From the NCBI RefSeq assembly GCF_001685395.1, contig NZ_CP014167.1, forward strand, positions 2,175,501 through 2,239,500: a stretch of 64,000 bases of DNA, written 5' to 3'. The notes below the pieces were generated by a model that saw only the letters and a program-made list of their open reading frames with translations, searched no databases and had not been told where the DNA came from. A program made the translations under genes and the position numbers. Below, piece after piece: positions 9,431 to 17,786 of the stretch; the first letter of the stretch is position 1, and each line of letters starts with the position of its first letter. The stretch comes from Paenibacillus yonginensis (lineage in GTDB: Bacteria > Bacillota > Bacilli > Paenibacillales > Paenibacillaceae).

Positions 9431-9865
9431 TTAGGGATGATAAATAAACCAATCGTAGAAAGAACCGGCGACTTTGCCGAATACCATGGCAAGCAGCAGC
9501 AGAAACAGATACCGCTGAAGCCGTACTCTCTTGGCTAAAATCGGCAGCACATTAAGCACCTCCGTCAGCGCGGCAGCCAGCATGCCTACAAAAATCCCGT
9601 TAAGCAGCCCTACCAGCGCGGACAACGGCTTCCATGCAATATAAAATTTCCAGCTCCAAAAGTCGGCAAAAGTGCCGAATAAGGAACCGGCGATCATGGC
9701 CCCTTCATACCAATGCACCTGCGGGTAAGTTCGGGTCAGCTGAGCCAGTCTCGGAACAATGTCCAGCACAACAAACAAGGCAACCACGCCGGCCCCGACA
9801 GCCGTCCCTCCGGCCAATCCCAGAAAGGCGAGACAAACCGCCTCAAGCAGTTGAGGAACCGTCAC
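9431..9865 (-). CDS. spoVAB: Stage V sporulation protein AB
   Basis: Small integral membrane protein of the SpoVA group, which is needed for dipicolinic acid uptake into the forespore. The 144 residues contain four or five hydrophobic segments, with the conserved start LEAVCLAFLGLAGGTAVGAG and a central W-KFYIAWKP block. The start is GTG, four bases inside the end of spoVAA, with a GGGGGAGGGGG ribosome site. It sits between spoVAA and spoVAF; spoVAC, AD and AE are missing here. Confidence 0.9.
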   Translation of the reverse strand: MTVPQLLEAVCLAFLGLAGGTAVGAGVVALFVVLDIVPRLAQLTRTYPQVHWYEGAMIAGSLFGTFADFWSWKFYIAWKPLSALVGLLNGIFVGMLAAALTEVLNVLPILAKRVRLQRYLFLLLLAMVFGKVAGSFYDWFIYHP

Positions 9866-10521
9866 GGCGCACCCCCTCCCCCGTCATTCTTCTTGCTTTC
9901 CTTGCGGTGAATTTTTTTGTACTCCTCGGTAATTACATAGTGATCCATATTCTCTTGATACAGGAACATTTCGACCTCAAGGGGAGTAGGTTCTTCATTC
10001 CATTTTTTGCGAAACAGATGATTAAAAAAGAGAATCATGCCCACTCCAATGCCGAGTGAATAAGTGGTTTGAAACAGATAAGGATGGTCGTCATGTTTGC
10101 CCGTGATCATTTCGACAATATGCACGATCACCTCAGGCATACTAACATCTTCATGAAAATTCATGATCGTGAGCATAGAACCGAAGAACAGCAGCAGCCA
10201 AACCATAATAAAGAGAAGAATGGAAGGTTTCCTCTCTTTGCCGCTGATCTCCACAAGCGTATGAGGTTCTCCGATATATTCCACCAGGAGCCGGGGGAAC
10301 ACTTCACGAATCACCTGGATCACCTGCATCATATCAATGACGATCCGGTTGCCGTCCTGCTTGACCGGCTGCTTAACCACCAGCTCTTTTAACGGCTTCT
10401 CACAGGAAGCCGGAGCCAGAATCTGCGCGATGTCTCCAAGAAGAATCCGGGTGCCGTCCATCAGCTTCACATGTTTTCTCAGCCTGATATAGACCAATTC
10501 GGTTTCCTTCGCTTGACCCAA
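9862..10521 (-). CDS. spoVAA: Stage V sporulation protein AA
   Basis: First protein of the SpoVA membrane complex. The 219-residue product has a soluble N-terminal domain (about 1-95) with VYIRLRKHVKL and the ILLGDIAQI motif. Two hydrophobic segments follow near 100-120 and 150-170, then a charged C-terminal tail. The start is TTG at 10521 preceded by GAGGTGATC. Expression is expected in the forespore under sigma-G from the promoter just upstream, and a terminator separates it from sigF. Confidence 0.92.
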   Translation of the reverse strand: MGQAKETELVYIRLRKHVKLMDGTRILLGDIAQILAPASCEKPLKELVVKQPVKQDGNRIVIDMMQVIQVIREVFPRLLVEYIGEPHTLVEISGKERKPSILLFIMVWLLLFFGSMLTIMNFHEDVSMPEVIVHIVEMITGKHDDHPYLFQTTYSLGIGVGMILFFNHLFRKKWNEEPTPLEVEMFLYQENMDHYVITEEYKKIHRKESKKNDGGGGAP

Positions 10522-10553
10522 GCTTGATCACCTCTTGCCTGCCTAATTGTCCC

Positions 10554-10583
10554 TAGTATGCCAAGGCCTTGCTGACTTTACTC
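10554..10583 (-). promoter_or_regulatory. Probable sigma-G promoter of spoVAA
   Basis: Minus strand GAGTA-N18-CATACTA, close to the known sigma-G pattern GNATA-N17/18-CATNNTA (one mismatch in the -35). It lies about 32 bases before the spoVAA start and after the sigF terminator. Sigma-G control of spoVA is established in B. subtilis. Confidence 0.7.
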
Positions 10584-10593
10584 CCGGCCGGGA

Positions 10594-10645
10594 AATAAAA
10601 CAGCGCCGCTTAAGACCCGGCTGATCCGGTCATAAGCGGCGCTGC
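10594..10645 (-). terminator. Terminator of the dacF-spoIIA-sigF operon
   Basis: Twelve-base-pair stem (10633-10644 with 10601-10612, CAGCGCCGCTTA arms) with an internal smaller hairpin, followed on the minus strand by TTTTATTT. It falls between sigF and spoVAA. Confidence 0.85.
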
Positions 10646-10684
10646 TGCAAACAAGCAAAGAGGCACTTTTTCAGGTTAAACCCC

Positions 10685-11440
10685 TTATTGTGCAATCTGA
10701 TCCCTGATATTTTGAAGAATCTTTTTCTCAAGCCTTGAAACCTGCACCTGGGAAATGCCCAGCCTGCTGGCGACCTCTGACTGCGTCTGATCCCGGTAAT
10801 ACCTCAAGTAGACAATCAGCCTTTCCCTTTCCGTCAGTCCGTCCAGCGCTTCATGCAGCGCCAGCTTATCGAACCAGCGTTCCTGGGACTCATCGGCAAT
10901 CTGGTCGATCAGCGTTATCGGGTCCCCTTCGTTCTCAAATACCGTCTCGTGGATGGAAGTTGGCGGTTTATTCGCCTCCTGGGCGAAAACAACGTCCTCC
11001 GGTGATACCCCCAGCTCCTGGGCCACCTCTTTGATGGTCGGCAGGCGGCCAAGCGTTTTGGACAGCTCGTCTTTCTTCTTCCGAACCTTGTTGGCCATTT
11101 CCTTCAGCGAGCGGCTCACCTTCAGCGTACCGTCATCCCTGAGAAAACGCTGGATTTCTCCAATGATCATCGGCACTGCATAGGTGGAGAACTTCACATC
11201 ATAGCTGAGGTCAAATTTATCCACCGATTTCAGCAGCCCAATACATCCGATCTGGAACAAGTCCTCCGGTTCGTAGCCGCGGTTCATAAACCGCTGCACT
11301 ACGGACCATACGAGACGTATGTTGCAGTTCACCAGCGTATCCCGCGCGAGCGTATCGCCCGACTGGCTGAGGGCGATCAGCCTCTTGACTTCCGAGTCGT
11401 CCAAATATTCTCTCGGCGTTTGTTTCACATCAGCATCCAT
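10685..11440 (-). CDS. sigF: Sporulation sigma factor F
   Basis: The first forespore-specific sigma factor, held inactive by SpoIIAB until septation. The 251-residue sigma-70 family protein has region 2 (CNIRLVWSVVQRF, DLFQIGCIGLLKSVDKFD, FSTYAVPMIIGEIQRFLRD), region 3 and region 4 (LTERERLIVYLRYYRDQTQSEVASRLGISQVQVSRLEKKI). It is third in the spoIIAA-spoIIAB-sigF unit, 11 bases after spoIIAB, and is followed by a terminator. Confidence 0.98.
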   Translation of the reverse strand: MDADVKQTPREYLDDSEVKRLIALSQSGDTLARDTLVNCNIRLVWSVVQRFMNRGYEPEDLFQIGCIGLLKSVDKFDLSYDVKFSTYAVPMIIGEIQRFLRDDGTLKVSRSLKEMANKVRKKKDELSKTLGRLPTIKEVAQELGVSPEDVVFAQEANKPPTSIHETVFENEGDPITLIDQIADESQERWFDKLALHEALDGLTERERLIVYLRYYRDQTQSEVASRLGISQVQVSRLEKKILQNIRDQIAQ

Positions 11441-11451
11441 AGGGCATCACC

Positions 11452-11904
11452 TTAGTTATACAAGGCTTTCTTGGATTCGATCCTCTTCTTCATCCGGATC
11501 ATCGTGCCCCGCCCCATTTCGCTGGTGACGCCAAACTCGTCCATGAAGTTCTCCATGATGGTGAAACCCATCCCGGAGCGCTCCAGTTCCGGCTTGGACG
11601 TGTACAGAGGCTGCTGGGCCAGTTCCAGATCCTCGATACCGCGTCCTTTGTCTTCAATTGTCAGCAGGATCGTATCCTCTTCGATCTCTGCCGTAATGGT
11701 GATGATCCCGTTTGGATCACTGTCATAGCCGTGAATAATACAATTCGTTACGGCTTCGGATACAACCGTCTTGAGATCGGTAATTTCGTCCATCGTTGGA
11801 TCAAGCTGTGAAACAAAAGCAGCTACGGTCACCCGGGCAAAAGATTCATTCTCAGACTTGGCGGCAAACTGCAATGTCATGAAATTACGGCTGCTTTCGC
11901 TCAT
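11452..11904 (-). CDS. spoIIAB: Anti-sigma-F factor / SpoIIAA kinase SpoIIAB
   Basis: Binds and inhibits sigma-F and phosphorylates SpoIIAA with ATP. The 150-residue GHKL-fold protein shows the N box [13 protein letters not shown], the G1 box [12 protein letters not shown] and the G2 loop [15 protein letters not shown]. Its ATG overlaps the SpoIIAA stop (ATGA), giving translational coupling that keeps antagonist and inhibitor balanced. Confidence 0.98.
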   Translation of the reverse strand: MSESSRNFMTLQFAAKSENESFARVTVAAFVSQLDPTMDEITDLKTVVSEAVTNCIIHGYDSDPNGIITITAEIEEDTILLTIEDKGRGIEDLELAQQPLYTSKPELERSGMGFTIMENFMDEFGVTSEMGRGTMIRMKKRIESKKALYN

Positions 11905-12254
11905 AGGGCAACCTCCAGTTCCGTAAGTGCCTCTTCTTCTGTGGCATAGATCGGCATGATTTTGAACAAACCGGACATTTCAAACAGCCGGTACACAGGC
12001 GCGTTGACATGGCATACAGCCATTTGACCGCCTTTCTGCTTAATCAGCTTGTAACGGCCCAGAATAACGCCAAGACCGGAACTATCCATGAATTGAAGGG
12101 ACTCCAGGCTGAGCACTAGATGGCGGCAGCGCCCCCGGGCGATTTCCTCATCCAGCTGCAGGCGAACGCCGTCTGCCGCATGGTGGTCAAGCTCACCGCC
12201 GAGCCGAACGATCAGCGTGTCCCTGCGTGTTTCCAATTCCACATTCACCTTCAT
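11901..12254 (-). CDS. spoIIAA: Anti-anti-sigma factor SpoIIAA
   Basis: STAS-domain antagonist that frees sigma-F when unphosphorylated and is dephosphorylated by SpoIIE. The 117-residue length is typical. The phosphorylated serine lies in the motif [15 protein letters not shown] (serine 58 by alignment with B. subtilis). First gene of the core unit; a sigma-H-like promoter lies just upstream in the gap after dacF. Confidence 0.98.
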   Translation of the reverse strand: MKVNVELETRRDTLIVRLGGELDHHAADGVRLQLDEEIARGRCRHLVLSLESLQFMDSSGLGVILGRYKLIKQKGGQMAVCHVNAPVYRLFEMSGLFKIMPIYATEEEALTELEVAL

Positions 12255-12286
12255 GTCTGTTCACTCTCCTCCCTGTCATGAACACT

Positions 12287-12316
12287 CATTTCTACAAGGC
12301 AAAAGGTCATTCCTGC
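12287..12316 (-). promoter_or_regulatory. Probable sigma-H promoter of spoIIAA
   Basis: Minus strand GCAGGAATG-N12-GTAGAAATG compared with the known sigma-H pattern RNAGGAWWW-N11/12-RNNGAATWW. There is one clear mismatch in each half. It lies about 32 bases before the spoIIAA ATG. The spoIIA operon is sigma-H-dependent in B. subtilis. Confidence 0.55.
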
Positions 12317-12345
12317 CCGCCGACAAAACTAGAAAAAAACTCCAA

Positions 12346-13533
12346 TCAATCTACAAAAAACAGGCGTGTAGTGGTCCGTTTAAACAGCTTCCACCAGCCG
12401 GCCTTCTGGATATCGGCAGGAGCAGTCAGCTCAAATTCCTTGAGCACCTTGTCTCCCTGATAAACAACCAGCTTGCCGACCGGCTGTCCAGCTTTGATTG
12501 GCGCTTTGATCGAGTCGGGAACAATCACTTTGTGTGTGATGCCTTCCGGGGAAGCCCCTTTTTTCACAAGAATGTTATAGGATTTGTCCGCCGGGATCTC
12601 CAGCACCGCCTGCTGGCCTTTAGCCACCTTCACCCGTCCGATAACTTCCCCGCTCTTGAAAAGAGGCTGCATCGCAAATTGCGAAAAGGCATAGTCGAAC
12701 ATAGCCGAAACCTCTGCATTCCGCGTCTTCGTATTCGGCTCACCCAGCACGACTGCGATCAGCCGCAGTCCATCGCGCTTCGCCGTGGCCGTCAAACAAA
12801 ATTTGGCTTCCGAGGTATAGCCCGTCTTCAGACCGTCAGCCCCGCTGTAGAAACGAACCAGCTTGTTTGTGTTGACGAGCCAGAACGGTTTTTCGCTGTC
12901 TTTGCGCAAATAATCCTGATAAGCGCCGGTATATTTGGTCATATATTCATGCTTGAGCAGTTCCCGGCTCATGATAGCAATGTCGTAAGCGGAGGAATAA
13001 TGATCGGCCGTTGGAAGACCATTCGGATTGACAAAATGAGTATCCTTCAGTCCCAGCTCCTTGGCCTTGTCATTCATCATTTTCACAAATCCGGCTTCGG
13101 TGCCGCCGATGTGCTCCGCAATCGCTACAGATGCATCGTTTCCTGAGGCCATAGCAATGCCTTTCAGCAGATCTTCGACCGTCATTTCTTCGCCAGGCTC
13201 CAGAAAAATCTGAGACCCGCCCATGGAAGCCGCGTTTTCGCTTGTTTTGACTTTATCAGTCAGCTTTAAAGTGCCTTTATCCAGAGCTTCGGCCGTAAGC
13301 AGCATCGTCATCACCTTGGTGATGCTGGCAGGAGGAAGCTTCTTATGGCTGTCCTTCTCAAAAATAACCGTGCCGGTATCGGCATCCATCAACACGGCCG
13401 AAGCGGCATTGGCGCCAAGGCCTGCCATAGCGGGATCCTGCGTTGGCGAACCGGCCGGGGCCGCGTTGCCGGGCACCGCTATACCGGCGAATAAGCAGAT
13501 CGCAAGCGAACAGATTAACAACCTTTTCTTCAA
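12346..13533 (-). CDS. dacF: D-alanyl-D-alanine carboxypeptidase DacF
   Basis: Low-molecular-mass penicillin-binding protein that trims peptidoglycan stem peptides in the forespore. The serine-peptidase motifs are SITK, SGN (MASGNDASVA) and KTG (GLKTGYTSEA), followed by the PBP5-type C-terminal beta domain. The start is TTG at 13533: it has AAAGGAGG seven bases upstream and gives a clean signal peptide (KKRLLICSLAICLF...). An ATG at 13566 has no ribosome site. It precedes spoIIAA, as in B. subtilis. Confidence 0.95.
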   Translation of the reverse strand: MKKRLLICSLAICLFAGIAVPGNAAPAGSPTQDPAMAGLGANAASAVLMDADTGTVIFEKDSHKKLPPASITKVMTMLLTAEALDKGTLKLTDKVKTSENAASMGGSQIFLEPGEEMTVEDLLKGIAMASGNDASVAIAEHIGGTEAGFVKMMNDKAKELGLKDTHFVNPNGLPTADHYSSAYDIAIMSRELLKHEYMTKYTGAYQDYLRKDSEKPFWLVNTNKLVRFYSGADGLKTGYTSEAKFCLTATAKRDGLRLIAVVLGEPNTKTRNAEVSAMFDYAFSQFAMQPLFKSGEVIGRVKVAKGQQAVLEIPADKSYNILVKKGASPEGITHKVIVPDSIKAPIKAGQPVGKLVVYQGDKVLKEFELTAPADIQKAGWWKLFKRTTTRLFFVD

Positions 13534-13576
13534 GGGTACTCCTCCTTTAAAATTGGCAACTCTCATTCTTCTAACC

Positions 13577-13606
13577 TAGTATTCGCCGAAAAGCTGGAAA
13601 ATATTC
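13577..13606 (-). promoter_or_regulatory. Possible sigma-F/sigma-G promoter of dacF
   Basis: Minus strand GAATA-N18-AATACTA, near the sigma-G pattern, with GGCGA before the -10 as in sigma-F sites. B. subtilis dacF is forespore-expressed. Located about 45 bases before the dacF TTG. Confidence 0.4.
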
Positions 13607-13628
13607 CTTGTCTGCGCCTCTGTTTCTA

Positions 13629-13683
13629 CAAAAAAAGCCGTGCCGGTCAGCGCCTTTGATCAAGACGTTAACCGGCACGGCTT
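13629..13683 (-). terminator. Terminator of the deoB-pnp unit
   Basis: Thirteen-base-pair perfect stem AAGCCGTGCCGGT/ACCGGCACGGCTT (13635-13647 with 13671-13683), followed on the minus strand by a T run. Confidence 0.9.
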
Positions 13684-13707
13684 GTGCCTGCTGCCTATTT
13701 TAATGGT

Positions 13708-14532
13708 TTACATGTTTGGAATAACGGCGAGCACGAGACCGAGGAATTTCTCCCGAACCTTATCCGTTGTTTCCATGACCTCGTCATGGGACAGCGGCTG
13801 ATCCAGAATCCCTGCTGCCATATTGCTGATGCAGGAAATGCCGAGCACTTCAATCCCCGTATGACGGGCTACAATCACCTCGGATACCGTGGACATGCCT
13901 ACGGCATCAGCGCCAAGCGTCCGGAGCATCCGGATTTCAGCCGGTGTCTCGTAGTTCGGGCCAAGCAGACCGGCGTAAACGCCCTCTTGCAGCGGGAATC
14001 CTTTCTCGGCGGCTACGCTTTTGGCCAGCTCGCGCAGGCGGCGGCTGTACGCTTCCGACATGTCCGGGAACCGTGGACCAAACGCCGCATCGTTGGCTCC
14101 GATTAGCGGATTGCGGCCGGTCAGGTTCAGATGATCCGAAATGAGCATCAGATCGCCAGGCTGATAGGAGGTGTTCACACCGCCTGCCGCATTGGTTACG
14201 AGAAGTTTGGTTACGCCCAGCTCTTTCATAACCCGGACAGGGAAGGCTGTCATTTCAGGGCCATAACCTTCATACATGTGGAAGCGGCCTTTCATCAGCA
14301 ACACATCGACGCGGCCCACGGTGCCGATCATAAGCTCTCCCGCATGTCCTTCCACAGTGGACCGAGGGAAATGCGGAATGCTCTCATATTGAATCGTTAC
14401 CGCATCTTCGATGTAATCCGCAAGTACGCCAAGTCCGGACCCCAAGATGAGCCCAATCTGCGGAACACGGTTTGTTTGTTGCCGGATATAAGCGCAGGCT
14501 TCCTGCACCATACCTTGGTTTAATGTCAACAT
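13708..14532 (-). CDS. punA: Purine-nucleoside phosphorylase (trimeric class)
   Basis: Cleaves purine (deoxy)ribonucleosides to base and ribose 1-phosphate. The 274-residue protein belongs to the trimeric class (PupG/PunA). Motifs include GLILGSGLGVLAD with the phosphate-site serine, HFPRSTVEGHAG, KGRFHMYEGY, VTNAAGGVN near residue 115, GPNYETPAEI near 190 and the GMSTVSEV region. It lies 31 bases after deoB, which supplies the matching mutase, so the pair forms a nucleoside salvage unit. Confidence 0.96.
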   Translation of the reverse strand: MLTLNQGMVQEACAYIRQQTNRVPQIGLILGSGLGVLADYIEDAVTIQYESIPHFPRSTVEGHAGELMIGTVGRVDVLLMKGRFHMYEGYGPEMTAFPVRVMKELGVTKLLVTNAAGGVNTSYQPGDLMLISDHLNLTGRNPLIGANDAAFGPRFPDMSEAYSRRLRELAKSVAAEKGFPLQEGVYAGLLGPNYETPAEIRMLRTLGADAVGMSTVSEVIVARHTGIEVLGISCISNMAAGILDQPLSHDEVMETTDKVREKFLGLVLAVIPNM

Positions 14533-14563
14533 ATATTCGTTACCTCTCCTGTTCTTCCAGCGA

Positions 14564-15760
14564 TTATTGCAATTCCTTCAAAAAGCTTTCGCCCAAACCT
14601 GTGCCCTGAATGCCGAAATTCTCGGCAATGGTTGCCGCCAGGTCCGCATAAGTAGCGCGAACGCCGATGCCGCCGCCCGGCTGCTTCAGGGAAGGTCCAT
14701 AGATCAACACAGGGACATATTCCCGGGTATGGTCTGTACCCGCATGAACCGGGTCATTCCCGTGGTCGGCCGTAATGATCAGCAGGTCCTGCTCCCCGGT
14801 AGCCGCCATCAAATCAGGCAGCGCACAGTCAAATACCTCAAGAGCCCCAGCGTATCCTTTCGGATCACGGCGATGGCCGTACAAAGAATCAAAGTCGACC
14901 AGGTTCGTAAAGATCATGCCTGTAAAAGGTTCCGGCAGAAGTTTGAGCGTTTCTTCAATGCCATGCTCATTGCTTTTGGTCGGATAAGAACGATTGATGC
15001 CTTCACCGGAGAAGATATCATTGATTTTGCCGACGGAAACTACCTCATAGCCGGCATTCTTCAAGCCGTTCAGCACGGTTGGCTCCGGAGGGCTTACCGC
15101 ATAGTCATGACGGTTGGGCGTACGTTTCCAGTTGCCAGGCGATCCGACAAACGGACGCGCAATCACGCGGCCAACGGAGTGCTCCGGCTCCAGCGTAAGC
15201 CGGCGGGCGATCTCGCAAGCACGATACAGCTCGTCCAGCGGAATGATGTCTTCATGAGCCGCAATCTGGAACACGCTGTCTGCGGAGGTATACACAATAA
15301 ACGCGCCTGTCCGCATATGCTCTTCACCCAGCTCGTCCAAAATTTCAGTTCCGGAGGCCGGTTTGTTGCCGATCGTCTTGCGGCCGGTCTCCTGCTCAAA
15401 GCGGGCCATCAGATCACGCGGGAACCCTTCAGGATACGTTTGGAACGGGGTATCAATCTTGAGGCCCATCAGCTCCCAGTGACCGGTCATCGTATCTTTG
15501 CCTGAAGAGACCTCGGCCATCTTGCCATAGTAGCCAAGCGGCTCTGCAGCCGGCTCTACCGGAGGAATCGGCGCAATGTTGCCGAGACCCAGCTTGGCCA
15601 GGTTCGGCAGCTGTGTTTCCGGGTGGGTGCTCAAGATATGCCCCAGCGTATGCGAACCGGCATCGCCGAAGTTCGGCGCGTCCGGCAATTCGCCAATGCC
15701 GACACTATCCATTACGATAACGGAAATTTTTCTAAAACGGGGTTGATGCTGGTTACTCAT
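14564..15760 (-). CDS. deoB: Phosphopentomutase
   Basis: Interconverts ribose 1-phosphate and 5-phosphate (and the deoxy forms), passing nucleoside sugar to central metabolism. The 398-residue alkaline-phosphatase-fold protein has metal ligands in [13 protein letters not shown] at the N-terminus and [18 protein letters not shown] near the C-terminus. The catalytic threonine lies in [11 protein letters not shown] near residue 90. Translated first in the unit with punA. Confidence 0.97.
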   Translation of the reverse strand: MSNQHQPRFRKISVIVMDSVGIGELPDAPNFGDAGSHTLGHILSTHPETQLPNLAKLGLGNIAPIPPVEPAAEPLGYYGKMAEVSSGKDTMTGHWELMGLKIDTPFQTYPEGFPRDLMARFEQETGRKTIGNKPASGTEILDELGEEHMRTGAFIVYTSADSVFQIAAHEDIIPLDELYRACEIARRLTLEPEHSVGRVIARPFVGSPGNWKRTPNRHDYAVSPPEPTVLNGLKNAGYEVVSVGKINDIFSGEGINRSYPTKSNEHGIEETLKLLPEPFTGMIFTNLVDFDSLYGHRRDPKGYAGALEVFDCALPDLMAATGEQDLLIITADHGNDPVHAGTDHTREYVPVLIYGPSLKQPGGGIGVRATYADLAATIAENFGIQGTGLGESFLKELQ

Positions 15761-15835
15761 CTCGTGTCACTCCTTCTGGTGGGTACAAAACAAATTACGA
15801 TCAGCTATAGTTATCCCTGTGAATTGGCAAACCAT

Positions 15836-16753
15836 TCAGCCTTCGGACTGAACGTCAGCCCCGGCCGCCCTCGGATGGAACTTGTCGTAGACGGCTTTGA
15901 TATTGGTGCCCGACCGATTCAAATAAGCCTGCGTAGATGAAATGTCGGCATGGCCCATCAGCTCCTGCACGGTCCTCAGATCGGCCCCGCCGTTTAACAG
16001 ATGCGAAGCAAAAGACGACCTCAGCGTATGCGGCGTTATTTCCGCCTGAATGCCGGCAGCTTGTCCGTACTTCTTGATTGTCTTCCAGAATCCCTGACGG
16101 GTAATCCTGCCGCCTAAGCGGTTCGGAAACAGCGCTTCTTCCTCCTGCTGATCATGAAGCAGGGCTTGTCTCGCCTCCGTCAAATAACGTTCCAGCCACT
16201 CTCCGGTGCTGGCCGCAAACGGTACGATCCTTTCATGGCTCGTCCCTTCGCCGCAGCGGACAAACCTGAGCCTCACGTCAATATCCTGACGATTTAGGCA
16301 AATCAGCTCGGACACCCGAATCCCCGTGGCATACAGAAGCTCCAGCATCGCCTTATCCCGCAGTCCGAGCAGCGTGGAGGTATCCGGCATATCGAGGAGA
16401 GCCATCGTCTCCTGCAGCGAAAGAGGAGCAGGCGCCTTGCGCGCTGCTTTCGGCGACTCCAGATGAAGGAAAGGATCCTGGCGAATCTGCGATTCACGCA
16501 GCAGATGCTTGAAGAAAGCCCGCAGCGAGACGGAAGCCCTCGTCACAGTAGAGGACGCTTTGCCCTGGTCTTTCAGCATCACAAAATATTGCGCCATAAC
16601 GCCTCTTGTCACCAGGTCTGGCGTTTCGATCTCCCGTTCGGCGAGATAACCGGCAAACTGCTCCAAATCTCTCCTGTAAGAAGTCAGGGTGGCCTCCGTC
16701 AGTCCTTTACGCTCTTCGAGATCGCAAATAAAAGCGTTGATCCATTCCTCCAT
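15836..16753 (-). CDS. xerD: Tyrosine recombinase XerD
   Basis: With its partner recombinase it resolves chromosome dimers at dif. The 305-residue protein has the SAM-like core-binding domain (about 1-90) and the catalytic domain. Expected active-site residues are R146 (ATGIRVSEL), H242 and R245 (HTLRSSFAS), H268 (GHAD) and nucleophile Y277 (TQAYL). Oddly, the beta-hairpin that normally holds the catalytic lysine (GKGNKER in E. coli XerD) reads GEGTSHER, with no lysine. Neighbours (deoB, yqzK, fur) match the B. subtilis ripX locus. Confidence 0.93.
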   Translation of the reverse strand: MEEWINAFICDLEERKGLTEATLTSYRRDLEQFAGYLAEREIETPDLVTRGVMAQYFVMLKDQGKASSTVTRASVSLRAFFKHLLRESQIRQDPFLHLESPKAARKAPAPLSLQETMALLDMPDTSTLLGLRDKAMLELLYATGIRVSELICLNRQDIDVRLRFVRCGEGTSHERIVPFAASTGEWLERYLTEARQALLHDQQEEEALFPNRLGGRITRQGFWKTIKKYGQAAGIQAEITPHTLRSSFASHLLNGGADLRTVQELMGHADISSTQAYLNRSGTNIKAVYDKFHPRAAGADVQSEG

Positions 16754-16783
16754 GCGGTGTCGACTCCTCTCTTCTTTAGGCCC

Positions 16784-17017
16784 TTATTCCCCTAGCCTAT
16801 AAAATAGCTTCAGCCGTTCCAGCATATCCTCCTGCTCTTCCTGGTGAACCTGCATACTGCCGGCTTTCACCGCAGACCCTTCGGGATAACGATAAGGATC
16901 TCCCGGATTCAGCCAATGTTCAAAAATTCCGAACAGCTTGCTGAATACATAAACAAGCATACAGAATAGAAGGAAGAAACGCAGTGCCTTTAGCCACTTT
17001 CGAACAGAAATAACCAT
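16784..17017 (-). CDS. YqzK-like small membrane protein (DUF4227)
   Basis: A 77-residue protein with one membrane segment (about residues 11-29) and a short charged C-terminal tail. Length, the conserved KLFGIFEHWLNP-DPYRYPEG core and the position between xerD and fur match the DUF4227/YqzK family of sporeformers. Function unknown. Confidence 0.75.
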   Translation of the reverse strand: MVISVRKWLKALRFFLLFCMLVYVFSKLFGIFEHWLNPGDPYRYPEGSAVKAGSMQVHQEEQEDMLERLKLFYRLGE

Positions 17018-17138
17018 ACTCTCCCTCTTTCTTACCCTATTTTGCCGTCCTTTGATAGAAAGGCTGTATTAGAGTATACAAGCAGTCGGGAACGTTTATG
17101 TATGAAGGGAAACTTTCGGCACTAAGAAGCCCCCTGAC

Positions 17139-17174
17139 TCAAAAAAGCTCCCTCGGCCTTAACCGTGAGAGCTT
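17139..17174 (-). terminator. Terminator of fur
   Basis: Minus-strand stem AAGCTCTCACGG/GGCCGAGGGAGCTT region (17163-17174 with 17145-17156; one mismatch, one G-U) followed by TTTTTTGAG. Confidence 0.8.
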
Positions 17175-17190
17175 GATCTGCGGCTATCCA

Positions 17191-17676
17191 TTATGAAGAT
17201 TGAGATGAATTCCCTTCATCGTTCTTCTTGTCCTGTTCTTTCTTCTTGCAGCGGTGACAAATGCCGTGGAAATCAAGACGGTGATCCAGCACCGTGAAGT
17301 TGAACTCACGTTCCAGCCGTTCCTCCAAAGGTCCCAGCCAGTCCTCCCGGATTTCATCCATAGCCCCGCACTGAACGCATATCAGATGATGATGGTGATG
17401 TTTCGAGGTGTCCGTACGCAGATCGTAACGGGCAACTCCGTCTCCAAAGTTGATTTTCTCCACAACATGAAGTTCGCTAAGCAGTTCAAGGGTACGGTAC
17501 ACGGTAGCCAAGCCGATTTCCGGAGCCTTGTCCTTGACAAGCATAAAGACATCTTCGGCACTTAGATGATCGTCTTCGTTCTCCAACAGAACCCTTACCG
17601 TGGCTTCCCTCTGGGGCGTCAGCTTGTATCCGTGGGATTGCAGCTGCTGTTTAATTTTGTCGATCCGTGCTTCCAT
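17191..17676 (-). CDS. fur: Ferric uptake regulator family repressor Fur
   Basis: Metal-responsive repressor, here the iron regulator by synteny. Winged-helix domain (KLTPQREATVRVLL, AEDVFMLVKDKAPEIGLATVYRTLELL) and metal-binding dimerisation domain with a histidine run followed by HLICVQCG and the second CXXC near HGICHRC. I choose ATG at 17676 (161 aa) because GGGGGAGGGG lies just upstream; an in-frame ATG at 17733 would add 19 residues without a ribosome site. Family paralogues Zur and PerR cannot be excluded from sequence alone. Confidence 0.88.
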   Translation of the reverse strand: MEARIDKIKQQLQSHGYKLTPQREATVRVLLENEDDHLSAEDVFMLVKDKAPEIGLATVYRTLELLSELHVVEKINFGDGVARYDLRTDTSKHHHHHLICVQCGAMDEIREDWLGPLEERLEREFNFTVLDHRLDFHGICHRCKKKEQDKKNDEGNSSQSS

Positions 17677-17786
17677 ACTACCCCTCCCCCTCGGAAAAGC
17701 CGAACCTATGTTTTTAATGATCGCTCTTTTCATTATAGGGGGAGGATGCGCGATAAGTCAAACATTTTGCTAGCACGGTATAAGGA

